A stretch of 64,000 nt of DNA from Vibrio orientalis CIP 102891 = ATCC 33934. Its GTDB lineage: Bacteria; Pseudomonadota; Gammaproteobacteria; Enterobacterales; Vibrionaceae. Made by a program: the position numbers and the translations under genes. Below are positions 9,877 to 19,500 of this stretch, piece after piece. Location of the stretch: NCBI RefSeq assembly GCF_000176235.1, contig NZ_ACZV01000004.1:434001-498000 (forward strand), in the 5' to 3' direction. Below the pieces are notes generated by a model. It worked only from the letters and a program-made list of their open reading frames with translations, searched no databases and was not told where the DNA came from. Each line of letters opens with the position of its first letter. Position 1 is the stretch's first letter.

Positions 9877-11169
9877 TTACATAATCACGCTAGTCGTATC
9901 GGACCAAATGTGCTCGAACTCTTTACTAATATCAAACTCATTGAGATGAGCGACGTGGAAATTAAGTAAGTCCAAATCGTATGATGGCGCAGTATAAACG
10001 CTACCGCTATCAATCGCAGCAACGACTCGGTCTGCTTGATTACGAGTGTAGTTATCTGGGTCGTTCAGGCGAGTTTGGCGTTCTAGCTGCTGGCGAACTT
10101 GACTAACAACCATTTCGTACTCTGTTTGGGTAAAGCCTGAAGCGAGAGCACGTTTAATCTCTGACTTAACCACTTTTTTTACTTCAGTTTTGTCTGTTTC
10201 TTCAAGGTTTACTACGCGTACCTGAGAGAGCAAGCGATGATCAAATAGCACTTGGTTGTCTACGTCTACTTGAGCTTGTAGATGTTGTTCGCTCAGTGCT
10301 TTTTGAATGCGCTGTTCTAGCATTTTGTTAGCTAGTGTTGTCATCAGTAGTTCTTTGCGATGAAGTTTGCTGTCTTCTTCATCGTTAACTGTACTCAAAG
10401 AGCTGATAGTTACTGGGCTTGTTTGTGCCACATCGCTGATAAGTTCAAGCTGCGGAGTAGAGTGTACAGACTGCTCTTGAGCGACGGTTCTCCATGAAGA
10501 AAACTGACGTTCTATCGCCTTAATTGCTGATTTTTTCTTAATACCGCCAACGACAACAATGGATACTTGGTTCGGAGTAAAGTAAGTCTGCTTAAACTCT
10601 TTTACGGATTCTAATGGTGTTTGGCTTAGTGACTGATCGTCTAGCGGCGCTAGCGCGTGAGTTAAAGTGTCTAGGTGACGTTGACTGATTAATTCATCGA
10701 TGTCATTGAGAGAACCTTGCGCTGACTCTAACAACTGGTCTGCGTTTGGTTGTTTTACTTCCTGGGTTAAACCCACATAAAGTGCCTCAAGTGCTTTTTC
10801 GATGTCAGTGTTTGTTGCCGACGCAAAATCAATATCAAAGACAGTTTGTTGGTAATCTGTCGATACGTGCCAGTCAGTGTTTTGAATCGTATCTAAAGCG
10901 ACAATACGTGCAGTTGGGAATTGGTTGTTTTCTTGTGCAACACCCGCATTAACACGCACACGGATTGACACTTCATCTGAGCTGCGAGTCGTAGGGAGAA
11001 CAACGTATCTTAAGCCATTGTCTAAACGGTCAACGGTGGTCGATTTAGGCATGTGGATGTCAGTACTAGGGTACCAAAGCGATGGATTGCTTGAAGCAAA
11101 CACCGTCGATGACACAAGGGCAGTGCAGGCGAACAGGGTACTGAGGATTTGGCGGTATTGATTAGACAC
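9877..11169 (-). CDS. M16 (insulinase-like) family protein lacking the zinc motif
   Basis: A 430-residue secreted or periplasmic protein with a signal peptide (residues about 1-25, ending VFASS). It opens like M16 metallopeptidases (VDRLDNGLRYVVLP, then SIRVRVNAGVAQE). Where active enzymes have HxxEH, the sequence reads NNQFPTARIVALDT and the following segment is shortened. The middle region (YFTPNQVSIVVVGGI) is the usual linker to the C-terminal M16 domain. Zinc binding and catalysis are therefore not expected. It may be a non-catalytic partner like the inactive half of two-subunit M16 peptidases, but no active partner lies nearby. The GTG start is preceded by CGGAG at good spacing. Confidence 0.75.
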   Translation of the reverse strand: MSNQYRQILSTLFACTALVSSTVFASSNPSLWYPSTDIHMPKSTTVDRLDNGLRYVVLPTTRSSDEVSIRVRVNAGVAQENNQFPTARIVALDTIQNTDWHVSTDYQQTVFDIDFASATNTDIEKALEALYVGLTQEVKQPNADQLLESAQGSLNDIDELISQRHLDTLTHALAPLDDQSLSQTPLESVKEFKQTYFTPNQVSIVVVGGIKKKSAIKAIERQFSSWRTVAQEQSVHSTPQLELISDVAQTSPVTISSLSTVNDEEDSKLHRKELLMTTLANKMLEQRIQKALSEQHLQAQVDVDNQVLFDHRLLSQVRVVNLEETDKTEVKKVVKSEIKRALASGFTQTEYEMVVSQVRQQLERQTRLNDPDNYTRNQADRVVAAIDSGSVYTAPSYDLDLLNFHVAHLNEFDISKEFEHIWSDTTSVIM

Positions 11170-11378
11170 TATCTTCTCCGGAGCAAGGTTAATCTCTCCT
11201 TGTTCAAAGCCTAAGTTATTGATTTTAGACTTTAGTACCTATCCTTGATACAGCACACGTTTTACGTGAAGCATGAACATGCTTTTATAAATTTGTGCGA
11301 ATTCTCTACAACTTTGGTTTATTAGTCAAATGGAAATATGAACTTGGTGAATAGGTCTTAAATTTGAGACTTGTGCGG

Positions 11379-13148
11379 TTAGACTTTTGTGTAGTGGCTA
11401 GCACTAGCAAGAGAGAGGGGTTTAGAAAACCAATAACCTTGTAAATAAGAGGCGCCCATATCAGTAAATACGCGCTGCATCGTTGCATCCTCAATACCTT
11501 CGATGACGATATCGATGCCGTACGAATTACATAAATTCGTTATAAAAGAGAGATATTCGAATGTGACAGGGTTTTCAAGTGAACGCCAAGCGATCGACTT
11601 GTCGATTTTAATCTGTGAAAGAGGGAGATCGAAGAAACTGTTCAGTGAGCTATAGCCAGCCCCAAAATCATCAAGAGAAAGCTGAAACCCTAGTTCTTTA
11701 AGCACGTTTAATTGGGTAATCGCACTCTTGTTATCGTCCAGACTGATTGTTTCGGTTAGCTCAAGAACGATAGAGGAGCTCTTTATGCCGTGTTGGTTGG
11801 CAAGGCGCATTAACTCTTGAGGGAACTGTTGGCTCAGTAACTGAAGAACAGACACATTCACATTCACTCGCGCATCACCAGTATGCGTTAATTGATATTG
11901 TTTAATGAACTGACAAGCTTTATCAAAAACAAAATAACCAAGTTCACTGATCAAGCTATTCTTTTCAGCAACAGAGATAAATTCATCCGGATAGATCTCC
12001 CCGAGTTCTTCGCTTTTCCATCGAACCAGACTTTCAAAGCTTGCAATACGCTGAGATTGAGAGCAGATGATAGGCTGGAATTTGACCGAAAGCTTGCCGT
12101 TATTGAGTGCATTCGCCAGTTCTTGTTCAATATAGAAGTGTCGATCAACTTTGGCTTTGGTTGAGCCCGCATAAACACGAATAAAACAGTCTTTTTGCTT
12201 ATTGGCAAACTGACTGGTTTGCGCGGCAATTTTGACTACTTCTCCTGGGTTTTCATGGCGAGAAATATCAGGGTAGATACCGATACTGATGTCGGTTGTA
12301 AATAAAAGATCAATGGCTTTGATCGACTCTTGATATGCGTTCTGTATACGAAGAGCAAGCTCTTTTAAGTCTTCCTCGTCGTACTGACCATAAAGAAGGA
12401 TAGCAAAGTCATGAGATTGCATTCGATACAAATCAACAAACTTGTCCGGAAAGCGATTCAAGGTGTTGGCCAGATGGGACAGCATGTTACGCACTATCTG
12501 CGAGCCATAGACGACTTGGTACGAGCGAGCGTTATCGAGTTGGACATACATCAAGTGATATCTTTCATTCGCTGATAGGTCATCTAAGTCCATCGCCAAC
12601 TTTTGTTCGTTTGATAACCCAGAGGCTCCGTCGCGAAGAGAGGATTGCTGTACGTAGGTTTCCATCAGTTTACGATCAGAAATATCTTTATGACAGCCGA
12701 TCATAAAGCGTTTGCCATTGACCGTTTTGGTTATCGCCGTACCTTCAAGCCAGACGTACTGCCCGTTTTTAGAGCGAATACGATATTGAGTGGTGACTTT
12801 CGATTCGTCATCTTGAATATGATCACCGACCTCATCGCGTAAAGAGTCTCGGTCAAGTGGGTGAACTAAATCTAGCCAATCTTGTAAGCAGGTATGGCCT
12901 GATTTAATGCCGAACTTAGAATAGAAAGAGGGGTTATATAGACAGACATGTTCGGTATCCGCCATATAGAAAATACCATCATTCATCACATCAACCATGT
13001 GACAAAATTGGTTATCCATAAGATCATCAAGCTGAGCACCAGTGAGCCCAATAGGTAGTTCGGCACCTTCATCATTGCGATCGACACTCAATTCAGAGAC
13101 AAGTGTTATCTTTGGTCGAGGTTGAATGCTTTTGATGGGTTGCGACAT
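11379..13148 (-). CDS. PAS-GGDEF-EAL protein, probable c-di-GMP phosphodiesterase
   Basis: A 589-residue cytoplasmic protein. Order: PAS domain with PAC motif (about 50-160, IRSKNGQYVWLEGTAI), degenerate GGDEF domain (about 170-310; QSHDF replaces GGDEF and the RxxD site is lost), and EAL domain (about 330-580). The EAL domain keeps the catalytic set: ESLVRW, the asparagine in VNVNVS, LELTET, LDDFGAGYSS, IKIDKS, EGIED and QGYWFSKP. It should therefore hydrolyse c-di-GMP, with the dead GGDEF domain as a possible GTP-sensing regulatory module. It is transcribed alone. Confidence 0.88.
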   Translation of the reverse strand: MSQPIKSIQPRPKITLVSELSVDRNDEGAELPIGLTGAQLDDLMDNQFCHMVDVMNDGIFYMADTEHVCLYNPSFYSKFGIKSGHTCLQDWLDLVHPLDRDSLRDEVGDHIQDDESKVTTQYRIRSKNGQYVWLEGTAITKTVNGKRFMIGCHKDISDRKLMETYVQQSSLRDGASGLSNEQKLAMDLDDLSANERYHLMYVQLDNARSYQVVYGSQIVRNMLSHLANTLNRFPDKFVDLYRMQSHDFAILLYGQYDEEDLKELALRIQNAYQESIKAIDLLFTTDISIGIYPDISRHENPGEVVKIAAQTSQFANKQKDCFIRVYAGSTKAKVDRHFYIEQELANALNNGKLSVKFQPIICSQSQRIASFESLVRWKSEELGEIYPDEFISVAEKNSLISELGYFVFDKACQFIKQYQLTHTGDARVNVNVSVLQLLSQQFPQELMRLANQHGIKSSSIVLELTETISLDDNKSAITQLNVLKELGFQLSLDDFGAGYSSLNSFFDLPLSQIKIDKSIAWRSLENPVTFEYLSFITNLCNSYGIDIVIEGIEDATMQRVFTDMGASYLQGYWFSKPLSLASASHYTKV

Positions 13149-13471
13149 TGACGAATGTTTACCTGTTTAAACAACAAAATGATGTTACAAATCTATAGTT
13201 AGAGTAATACATGAAATATTTATGAATTCCTATCAAATTGATACTAATCTTGGCTGTATGATTAAAAATTATTAACTGGAGCTCACTGGTTGAGCGAAAC
13301 AGTTGAAATTTAATTAAACGATCGTATCTAAAATGAACTCTGCTTGTTTCACTCAAATAGAATAAATGGTAAATTTCGACCACTAATATGAACCATGCTA
13401 AGACTTTGTTTCCTCGCTAGTTTGTCGCATTAGTATGCACTTAAACCCCACAATATCTCTATGGAGTGAGA
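13149..13471. other. Intergenic region between divergent PAS-EAL and LysR genes
   Basis: About 320 bp, AT-rich, holding the divergent promoters. I see no convincing gene; an open frame on the minus strand at 13159-13383 has no ribosome-binding site or recognisable domain. No clear operator was identified. Confidence 0.5.
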
Positions 13472-14362
13472 ATGAAATCTCAGCTTGACCTTAATCTGCT
13501 TAAGGTATTACCGCTGCTTGATAAGCACCGTCAACTTAAGCCTGTAGCGAAAGAGTTAGGGAAAACAGAAAGTGCAGTGAGTAAGCACCTTGCCAAACTG
13601 CGAGAGCAGCTTGACGATCAACTCTTTGTCCGTGGCGCATTTGAGTTTGAGCCAACAGAATATACCGTGAAGCTGCTGCCGAAAATATCGGCGGGTCTAA
13701 GCCTTCTTGGTGAGGCAGTGCAACATCAAGAGTTTGACCCTACTACTTATTCCAAGCGAATTACGCTTGCTCTACCAAGCCTCGCGCAATACCTAGTTGG
13801 AAAAGACTTACTGCTTGAGCTGATGGCGACTTTCCCTCAGGCAGAAATTTTCATTACTACATGGTCTGACGCCTCAATCAATGACATTTTAGACGACACT
13901 GTTGATATCGGCGTTCAATATTTCAATGAAGAGCTGACAAAGGCCATCTATCAGAATCATATTGGTCGTTTCAAAGCGTCGATTGTATGCTCAAACAAGT
14001 ATGCAGATCGTACACTAGAAGATATGCTTTCCATGCCTTATATCATGATGGAAATGAAGGGCTGGCGCGATAAAACTCAGGTAGCACGAAGAGCGTTGCA
14101 GTCACATAATATAGAAATTAAAACGATTGCGGTTGTGGACAATATTACCTGTTTATTTGACGTTTTGGATCAAATCGAGTGTGCGACCTTATTGCCAAAT
14201 GTTGAACACATTGTTTCAAGTAATCAGTATCACGTTACCGTGTTGCCAGATAACTTGCAGCTAAAGCATCCACCTTCAGTTGTCGCTAACTATAAATTGG
14301 TCAATCACGGTAATCAGTTACATGTACTACTTGCAGAAATCCTTAAGCGGCATCTTTTTTAA
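13472..14362 (+). CDS. LysR-family transcriptional regulator
   Basis: A 296-residue LysR-type regulator. The N-terminal winged HTH is KSQLDLNLLKVLPLLDKHRQ... with the recognition region GKTESAVSKHLAKLREQL (about 30-50), followed by a periplasmic-binding-protein-like effector domain. The opening LDLNLLKV and sequence style place it with NodD/LeuO-like members. I chose ATG 13472 (GGAG five bases upstream) over an in-frame GTG at 13466. Its last 20 bp overlap the 3' end of the convergent response-regulator gene. Target unknown. Confidence 0.88.
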   Translation: MKSQLDLNLLKVLPLLDKHRQLKPVAKELGKTESAVSKHLAKLREQLDDQLFVRGAFEFEPTEYTVKLLPKISAGLSLLGEAVQHQEFDPTTYSKRITLALPSLAQYLVGKDLLLELMATFPQAEIFITTWSDASINDILDDTVDIGVQYFNEELTKAIYQNHIGRFKASIVCSNKYADRTLEDMLSMPYIMMEMKGWRDKTQVARRALQSHNIEIKTIAVVDNITCLFDVLDQIECATLLPNVEHIVSSNQYHVTVLPDNLQLKHPPSVVANYKLVNHGNQLHVLLAEILKRHLF

Positions 14363-14975
14363 GCTCGGACATATCGACATCGACATGCTGCTGAAGTCGA
14401 ATTAATTCCACAATAGAGTCCACTTTATACTTATCTAAGATACGTGATTTATAAGTGCTAATGGTTTTAGAGCTTAGAGTCAGTATCTCTGAGATCTGCT
14501 TATTGGTGTAACCCTTTAGAAGGTAATTGAAGACGATCGTTTCGCGCTTGGATAACTTAGTGTGGCGACGTTGGGTGTTGCCTTCTTCGTTCTTAAATAC
14601 GCTGAAGCCGCGGGTTACGCTAACGATCGCTTCTTTCAGCATAGACGTACTTTCCATTTTCGTGATGTAGCCATTTGCGCCAATTTGTTTTGCTGTATTA
14701 GAAAACATCGGATGTCGACTAGCAGAGATAAACAGGATCTTTCCTCGATAGCCGTGCGCTCGTGAGCGTCGAACAAATTCAAAACCGTCAGAGCCTTGAA
14801 GGTCAACATCGAGTATAACTAGGTCGATTGGGTGATTATTGAGGATCTGCAAACCAAACTGTGAAGATGATGCTTGATAGACTTGAGTACTGACTGATAA
14901 ATCATGGATTATCTGGCCAATGGCTTCACGCATGATTGGTTGGCTGTCGATCACTAAGGCTTTAGAAATAGGCAT
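14343..14975 (-). CDS. LuxR/NarL-family response regulator
   Basis: About 210 residues: receiver domain (about 1-118; phosphoacceptor aspartate in LVILDVDLQG, conserved lysine in NGYITKMES) and a C-terminal LuxR HTH (about 145-205; LSKRETIVFNYLLKGYTNKQISEILTLSSKTISTYKSRI). The N-terminal acidic pocket has a single aspartate (LVIDSQP) instead of the usual pair, which may weaken Mg2+ binding. The start is ambiguous among GTG 14990, ATG 14981 and ATG 14975; only the last sits at good distance from the GTGGAG Shine-Dalgarno sequence. No kinase gene is adjacent, so it is an orphan regulator. Confidence 0.85.
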   Translation of the reverse strand: MPISKALVIDSQPIMREAIGQIIHDLSVSTQVYQASSSQFGLQILNNHPIDLVILDVDLQGSDGFEFVRRSRAHGYRGKILFISASRHPMFSNTAKQIGANGYITKMESTSMLKEAIVSVTRGFSVFKNEEGNTQRRHTKLSKRETIVFNYLLKGYTNKQISEILTLSSKTISTYKSRILDKYKVDSIVELIRLQQHVDVDMSELKKDAA

Positions 14976-15123
14976 ATACATTTTCTCCACTGACTAATTT
15001 GATTTGAATTATTGATGTATTCGTTGAGCGGGGAGTAATGTAAGGCATAACTGACGGAAAAGGGGGAAAGGCAAATTTTCCAAATAGGAAAATCAGTCAG
15101 TAAAACGTCAACTATGTCAGAGC

Positions 15124-15918
15124 TTAGTCACTAAGATTATAGTGGTTAAGGATTGATTCTAACGTTCCATCTTGTTTAAGCTTCTCAAGATTGAAATTGA
15201 ACTTTGAAATAAAATCATCTTTATAAGGGTAACGTTCAGGGGTGACGTTGGTAAAGCCAAGGTAGCCTTGTTCACTGGAGACCGAAGCACTCTCTATTAC
15301 CTTCCAGTCTGTAGGCAAAGTTCCTTCTTGAATCAGCTGCTTTATTTCCCACAAGATAGATATACGGTCGTTGATGTAGCAATCGACTTTGTCGTTGTGC
15401 AAGTTAAGAATATTGTCTCGGTTTCCTTGAGCTTCTTTAATCTGTATTTGGCCTTTTTTAACGGCCTGCCAGAACTCTCTGCCACCTAAGGAAAATGATT
15501 CATTGATGCCAATGGTTAAGCCGAAGTAGCTTTTTGGCCAAGAGGAAAGCTCCTGCTTATTCGCGACTTCACTTGAACAAAAGACCGCAACTTCTTCTTT
15601 GATAATCGGTTTAGAGTATGGGGAAATGTAGAGCCTTTGGTCTGGGTATAAGTAAGGTGGAAATAGTGCAAAACCTTCACCAACTTCAAGCATCTTTAAG
15701 CCGCGCTTCCATGGTACTAATTGAATTTGCACTTGATAGTCGGGCATGGTGTCAAAAACAGCTTTCAATATTTCGACGTAAATACCAGCAGGCTGGCCGT
15801 TCTGTGAATAGCTGTATGGAGGGTAGCCGCTGTCGCCATACACCACCACCTTTGTTGGCGGGTGATAAGCAGCACTCATGGTACTGAAAAAAAGACTAAT
15901 GAAAAGTAACCATCTCAA
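15124..15918 (-). CDS. Periplasmic substrate-binding protein, family 3 type
   Basis: A 264-residue secreted protein with a signal peptide (about 1-17) and a single PBPb fold (SBP_bac_3). The family start KVVVYGDSGYPPYSYSQNGQPAG and the block SPYSKPIIKEEVAVF are visible. Such stand-alone Vibrio proteins are often annotated as transporter binding proteins but have no permease beside them; this one also has none. It could be a sensory binding protein or bind an amino-acid-like ligand. The start is a TTG with AAGGTAG upstream at good distance, so the exact N-terminus is moderately sure. Confidence 0.75.
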   Translation of the reverse strand: MRWLLFISLFFSTMSAAYHPPTKVVVYGDSGYPPYSYSQNGQPAGIYVEILKAVFDTMPDYQVQIQLVPWKRGLKMLEVGEGFALFPPYLYPDQRLYISPYSKPIIKEEVAVFCSSEVANKQELSSWPKSYFGLTIGINESFSLGGREFWQAVKKGQIQIKEAQGNRDNILNLHNDKVDCYINDRISILWEIKQLIQEGTLPTDWKVIESASVSSEQGYLGFTNVTPERYPYKDDFISKFNFNLEKLKQDGTLESILNHYNLSD

Positions 15919-16026
15919 TGCAATTCTACCTTATAAGTATTTTATACTTATTGGTAACTTTAGTTTATTTATCGAAGTATTGAGATTAGACTCTCATCTT
16001 TGTGAGTAAACGACCCAAGGTATGGT

Positions 16027-16473
16027 ATGAGCCAAGACTACGAACAAGGCGAAGAAATAGAGATTGAAGCGATCGGCATCGAGGTATCTTCACATCCGAT
16101 CGAACTCTATAAAGTGTTTAAAATTGCTAACTTAGTCGGTGGCGGCGGTGAAGCTAAACACCTAATTTCTGAGGGTTATGTCGCTGTTAATGGTGAGCTT
16201 GAAACAAGAAAACGTCGTAAAATGTATGACGGGGATTTTTTCGAGTTTAACCAAGAATATTACGTTGTTGTGTGCGACGCCCCAGTTACTGAGCCTGAAG
16301 ATAAGCCAGTAAAGCAAGAAAAGAAAGCAGAGAAAAAAGCTGAAAAGAAAACTGGCAGGAAAGCGAAATCATCAAAAGCTAGCTCATCTAAACAGAAGAA
16401 AAATGTGCCAGAAGATAAACCTGCGAGCAAGTCAAAAAACAGCAATGGACGTGGCTCGATAGATTTTTTCTGA
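16027..16473 (+). CDS. S4-domain RNA-binding protein (YbcJ-like) with long lysine-rich tail
   Basis: 148 residues. Residues about 10-80 form an S4-like RNA-binding module of the YbcJ type (LYKVFKIANLVGGGGEAKHL, VNGELETRKRRK). YbcJ proteins are usually only about 70 residues. Here a low-complexity tail of about 65 residues follows, extremely rich in Lys, Ser, Glu and Ala (repeated KKAEKK units), ending RGSIDFF. The tail is probably disordered and nucleic-acid binding. The gene stands alone and ends in a hairpin terminator. The role is likely RNA or ribosome related, but this is inference. Confidence 0.82.
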   Translation: MSQDYEQGEEIEIEAIGIEVSSHPIELYKVFKIANLVGGGGEAKHLISEGYVAVNGELETRKRRKMYDGDFFEFNQEYYVVVCDAPVTEPEDKPVKQEKKAEKKAEKKTGRKAKSSKASSSKQKKNVPEDKPASKSKNSNGRGSIDFF

Positions 16474-16483
16474 ATGATTATTA

Positions 16484-16504
16484 GGGTCCATCAGGGCCCT
16501 TTTT
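16484..16504 (+). terminator. Terminator after the S4-domain gene
   Basis: GGGTCC, loop ATCA, GGGCCC, then TTTTT. It abuts the stop codon of the convergent histidine kinase. Confidence 0.7.
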
Positions 16505-19500
16505 ATGGTTTAGGGAATTGGTTAAGTAACTCTCTAGCCAATTCAAATTCAAATCCCTCAATGGCATCGATCAGTTGTGACTGCTGCTCTTCTGTCCAAA
16601 CACCAAACTCCTCTGCGTCTTGCACTATGGCAAGCGCTTCGACATCATATTCGTCTACAAGAGTGACCAGCTGTTGGTAGCGTTGTTTTGGATCAACCTG
16701 TGGTTTAGCCGCTTGTTGCTGGTTTTCTTGTTGCCACTGCGTTAACTCTAGGTGCAGCTTTTTGACGATTGCACTACTCACTTCGAGTTCGCCTAAGGCT
16801 GTCTTACTATGTTCCTTAATGCTACGCTCCATCTTGGCAGCAAGCTTCGAAAGTAGTTCAATCCCTAGATTGGCTGAAGACCCTTTCAACGAGTGAGCCA
16901 TCCTTGCGGCCATCTCCCAATCTTCTTTTTCAACGACCTCTTTAAACATCGGTAGTTCTTCTAATTGTGAGGTTAGGAATCGCGACAAAATGGAAAAATA
17001 ACTCTCTTTGTCACCACCAATATCAAATATGGCCTGTTCGAGGTTAATACCGCTGAGATGTGGCAAGTCTGAGTTGTTACTTGGTGCGGCGGTTGACGTA
17101 GCAAGCTGAGACTTGGATGAGGACTCATCGTTTGGTGACAAGTACTGACTCAAGGTCTTATAAAGATTATGAACATTAATCGGCTTGGCTAAATGACTAT
17201 TCATCCCTGCAGTGATGCAGCGTTCCACGTCGCTTTGCATCGCGTTGGCGGTCATGGCGATAATAGGCAGCTGCTGCCAGTTAGGGTTACGTCGGATTTG
17301 TTCGGTTGCTGATACGCCATCAAGCACAGGCATCTGCATATCCATTAAAACGAGATCAACCGGATGCTGTTCAAGCATATCCATTGCTTGTTGACCATTC
17401 TCCGCGGTGAGCACGTTGACGTTAGTTCCCTTGAGTAGCCCAATAGCGACTTCTTGGTTGACCTCATTGTCCTCTACCAAGAGTATTGTTTGTCCATCAA
17501 AAACGGGTTTTTCGAACTGATTAGTCGGGTTATCGCGCGTTACATGCTCGATGCCGAAACTGTCCATGATTGCATCGAGAAGATTAGATGGATTGACGGG
17601 TTTGACTATCAGTGAGTCAACCAGCTTTGAATTGGCTTGATCGAGAGAGATTTCACGCCCATAAGCGGTGACTAGGAAGTTTTTGGAATGCTGCAGTAAT
17701 CGTTCACTTTGCGCTGTTTGCAACAATTCAATCCCGTTTAACCCAGGCATGTTCCAGTCGACAAAAAATAGATCGAACTGGTCGCGACGTATTTCATCGA
17801 GAGCCTCAAAACCATTGCTGACAGCTTTGGCATCAAAGTGCATCGCATTTAAAAGGGTCACTAAGATGTTGCGCGCTGAGTCATTATCATCGACCACTAG
17901 AGCGCGTTTTCCCGCGAGCCCAGCAATAGGCTTGGAAATGTCACGCATCTTGGCTTCTTGCAGACCACAAGTAATGGTGAACGCGAAAGTAGAGCCTGCT
18001 CCGAGTGTGCTGCTTACTGAGAGCTGCCCGCCCATTAACTCAACCAACTGTTTGCTAATGCTTAGCCCAAGGCCAGTGCCGCCGAATTCACGAGTAATGC
18101 TGCTGTCTGCTTGAGAGAACGCATCGAACAAGTGGGCGATTTTTTCTTTATCAATACCAATACCGGTATCTTTAACTGAGAAGTGCAACACAACGTCACG
18201 TTCTGTGAGCATCTCAATTCGAACAGCGACGACCACTTCGCCTTGCTCGGTAAACTTGACCGCATTACCACACAGATTAACCAATACCTGGCCAATGCGC
18301 AGTGGGTCACCAATCAAGCCTGTCGGGACCTGAGGTTCAATATCGAGCAAGAACTCGATCTTTTTCTCCTGGGCTTTTAATGAAATTACGTTGGTTAAGT
18401 TGTCAAATACCTCATCAAGACTGAAATCGATGGTCTCAATGTTTAACTTACCGACTTCAATTTTTGAGAAATCGAGGATATCGTTGATTATTCCAAGTAG
18501 GTTTTTAGCTGACTCATTAATGCGGGTTAAATATTTGTGCTGTGCGGGATCAAGTTCAGTGTTGAGTGCCAAATGAACCATTCCGAGTATGCCGTTCATC
18601 GGTGTGCGAATCTCATGACTCATGTTGGCAAGAAATTCACCTTTAGCGCGGCTCATTGCGTCAGCCGTTTCTTTGGCATCACGCAGCTCAGTTTCCATCA
18701 GCTTACGCTCCGTCAAATCGAGCAAGATTCCGACTATCCCCGACACCTTACCATGACTATTACTAAACGAAGCCTCGCACACCAGCATGTCGCGAGTTTG
18801 TAAGTGTTGGTCAAGCACTGACAATTCGTAGTTTTTACTTCCTTGCTTTAGAGTTAGCTGCTGATGGGCCTCGCTAAAACACTGTGAAGCATCTTGTTGG
18901 CTAAACACATCTTGCGGAGTTTTTCCTATGATCTCCTGCATGGGTAAACCACAAAGTTCGCAGAATTTCGCGTTAATGGTTAGATAGTTACCTTGTGAAG
19001 ACAAGCAGTACATTGGGTTAGGGGTCGCGTTTAAGATCTCTTGATTCAGTTGAGACTGTTCTAGCACCTTTTGCTCCGCCTTTCTTTGCAACTCGATGTT
19101 CTGACTGAGTTGGATACTGACAGCAAGGTCATCAAGCATTTGGCTGAGCCACTGATATTGAATATCGCTCAAAGTTTCTGTGGTACCCACCTTAAGTAAC
19201 GCAACTGGCTGTTCGTTTACGCAGAGAGGGAAGTAGTAAAGCTCATTCAGCTCAAGGCTACCGCCGCTTATTGACATGGTGTATTTACCGGCCAGTGCCT
19301 TCATACTGTAAGGTTTGCCGGAAAGAAGTACGCTGAGCTCAGTGGAACTGGTATCGGATATATAATGAGCGTGAGATCCCTCATGACCAGCACCGGCAAT
19401 GCGGACTAACTGATCATCTCGGTATAGGGACAGGCCAACTTGTTGGATGGGGAATTGGTGGAGTAGGAACTGGGTAACTTCTTGGCATAAGTTAAGCGTC

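Noticed and set aside
13159..13383. 74-codon minus-strand open frame
   Set aside because: No ribosome-binding site, AT-driven composition, and it sits in a divergent promoter region.
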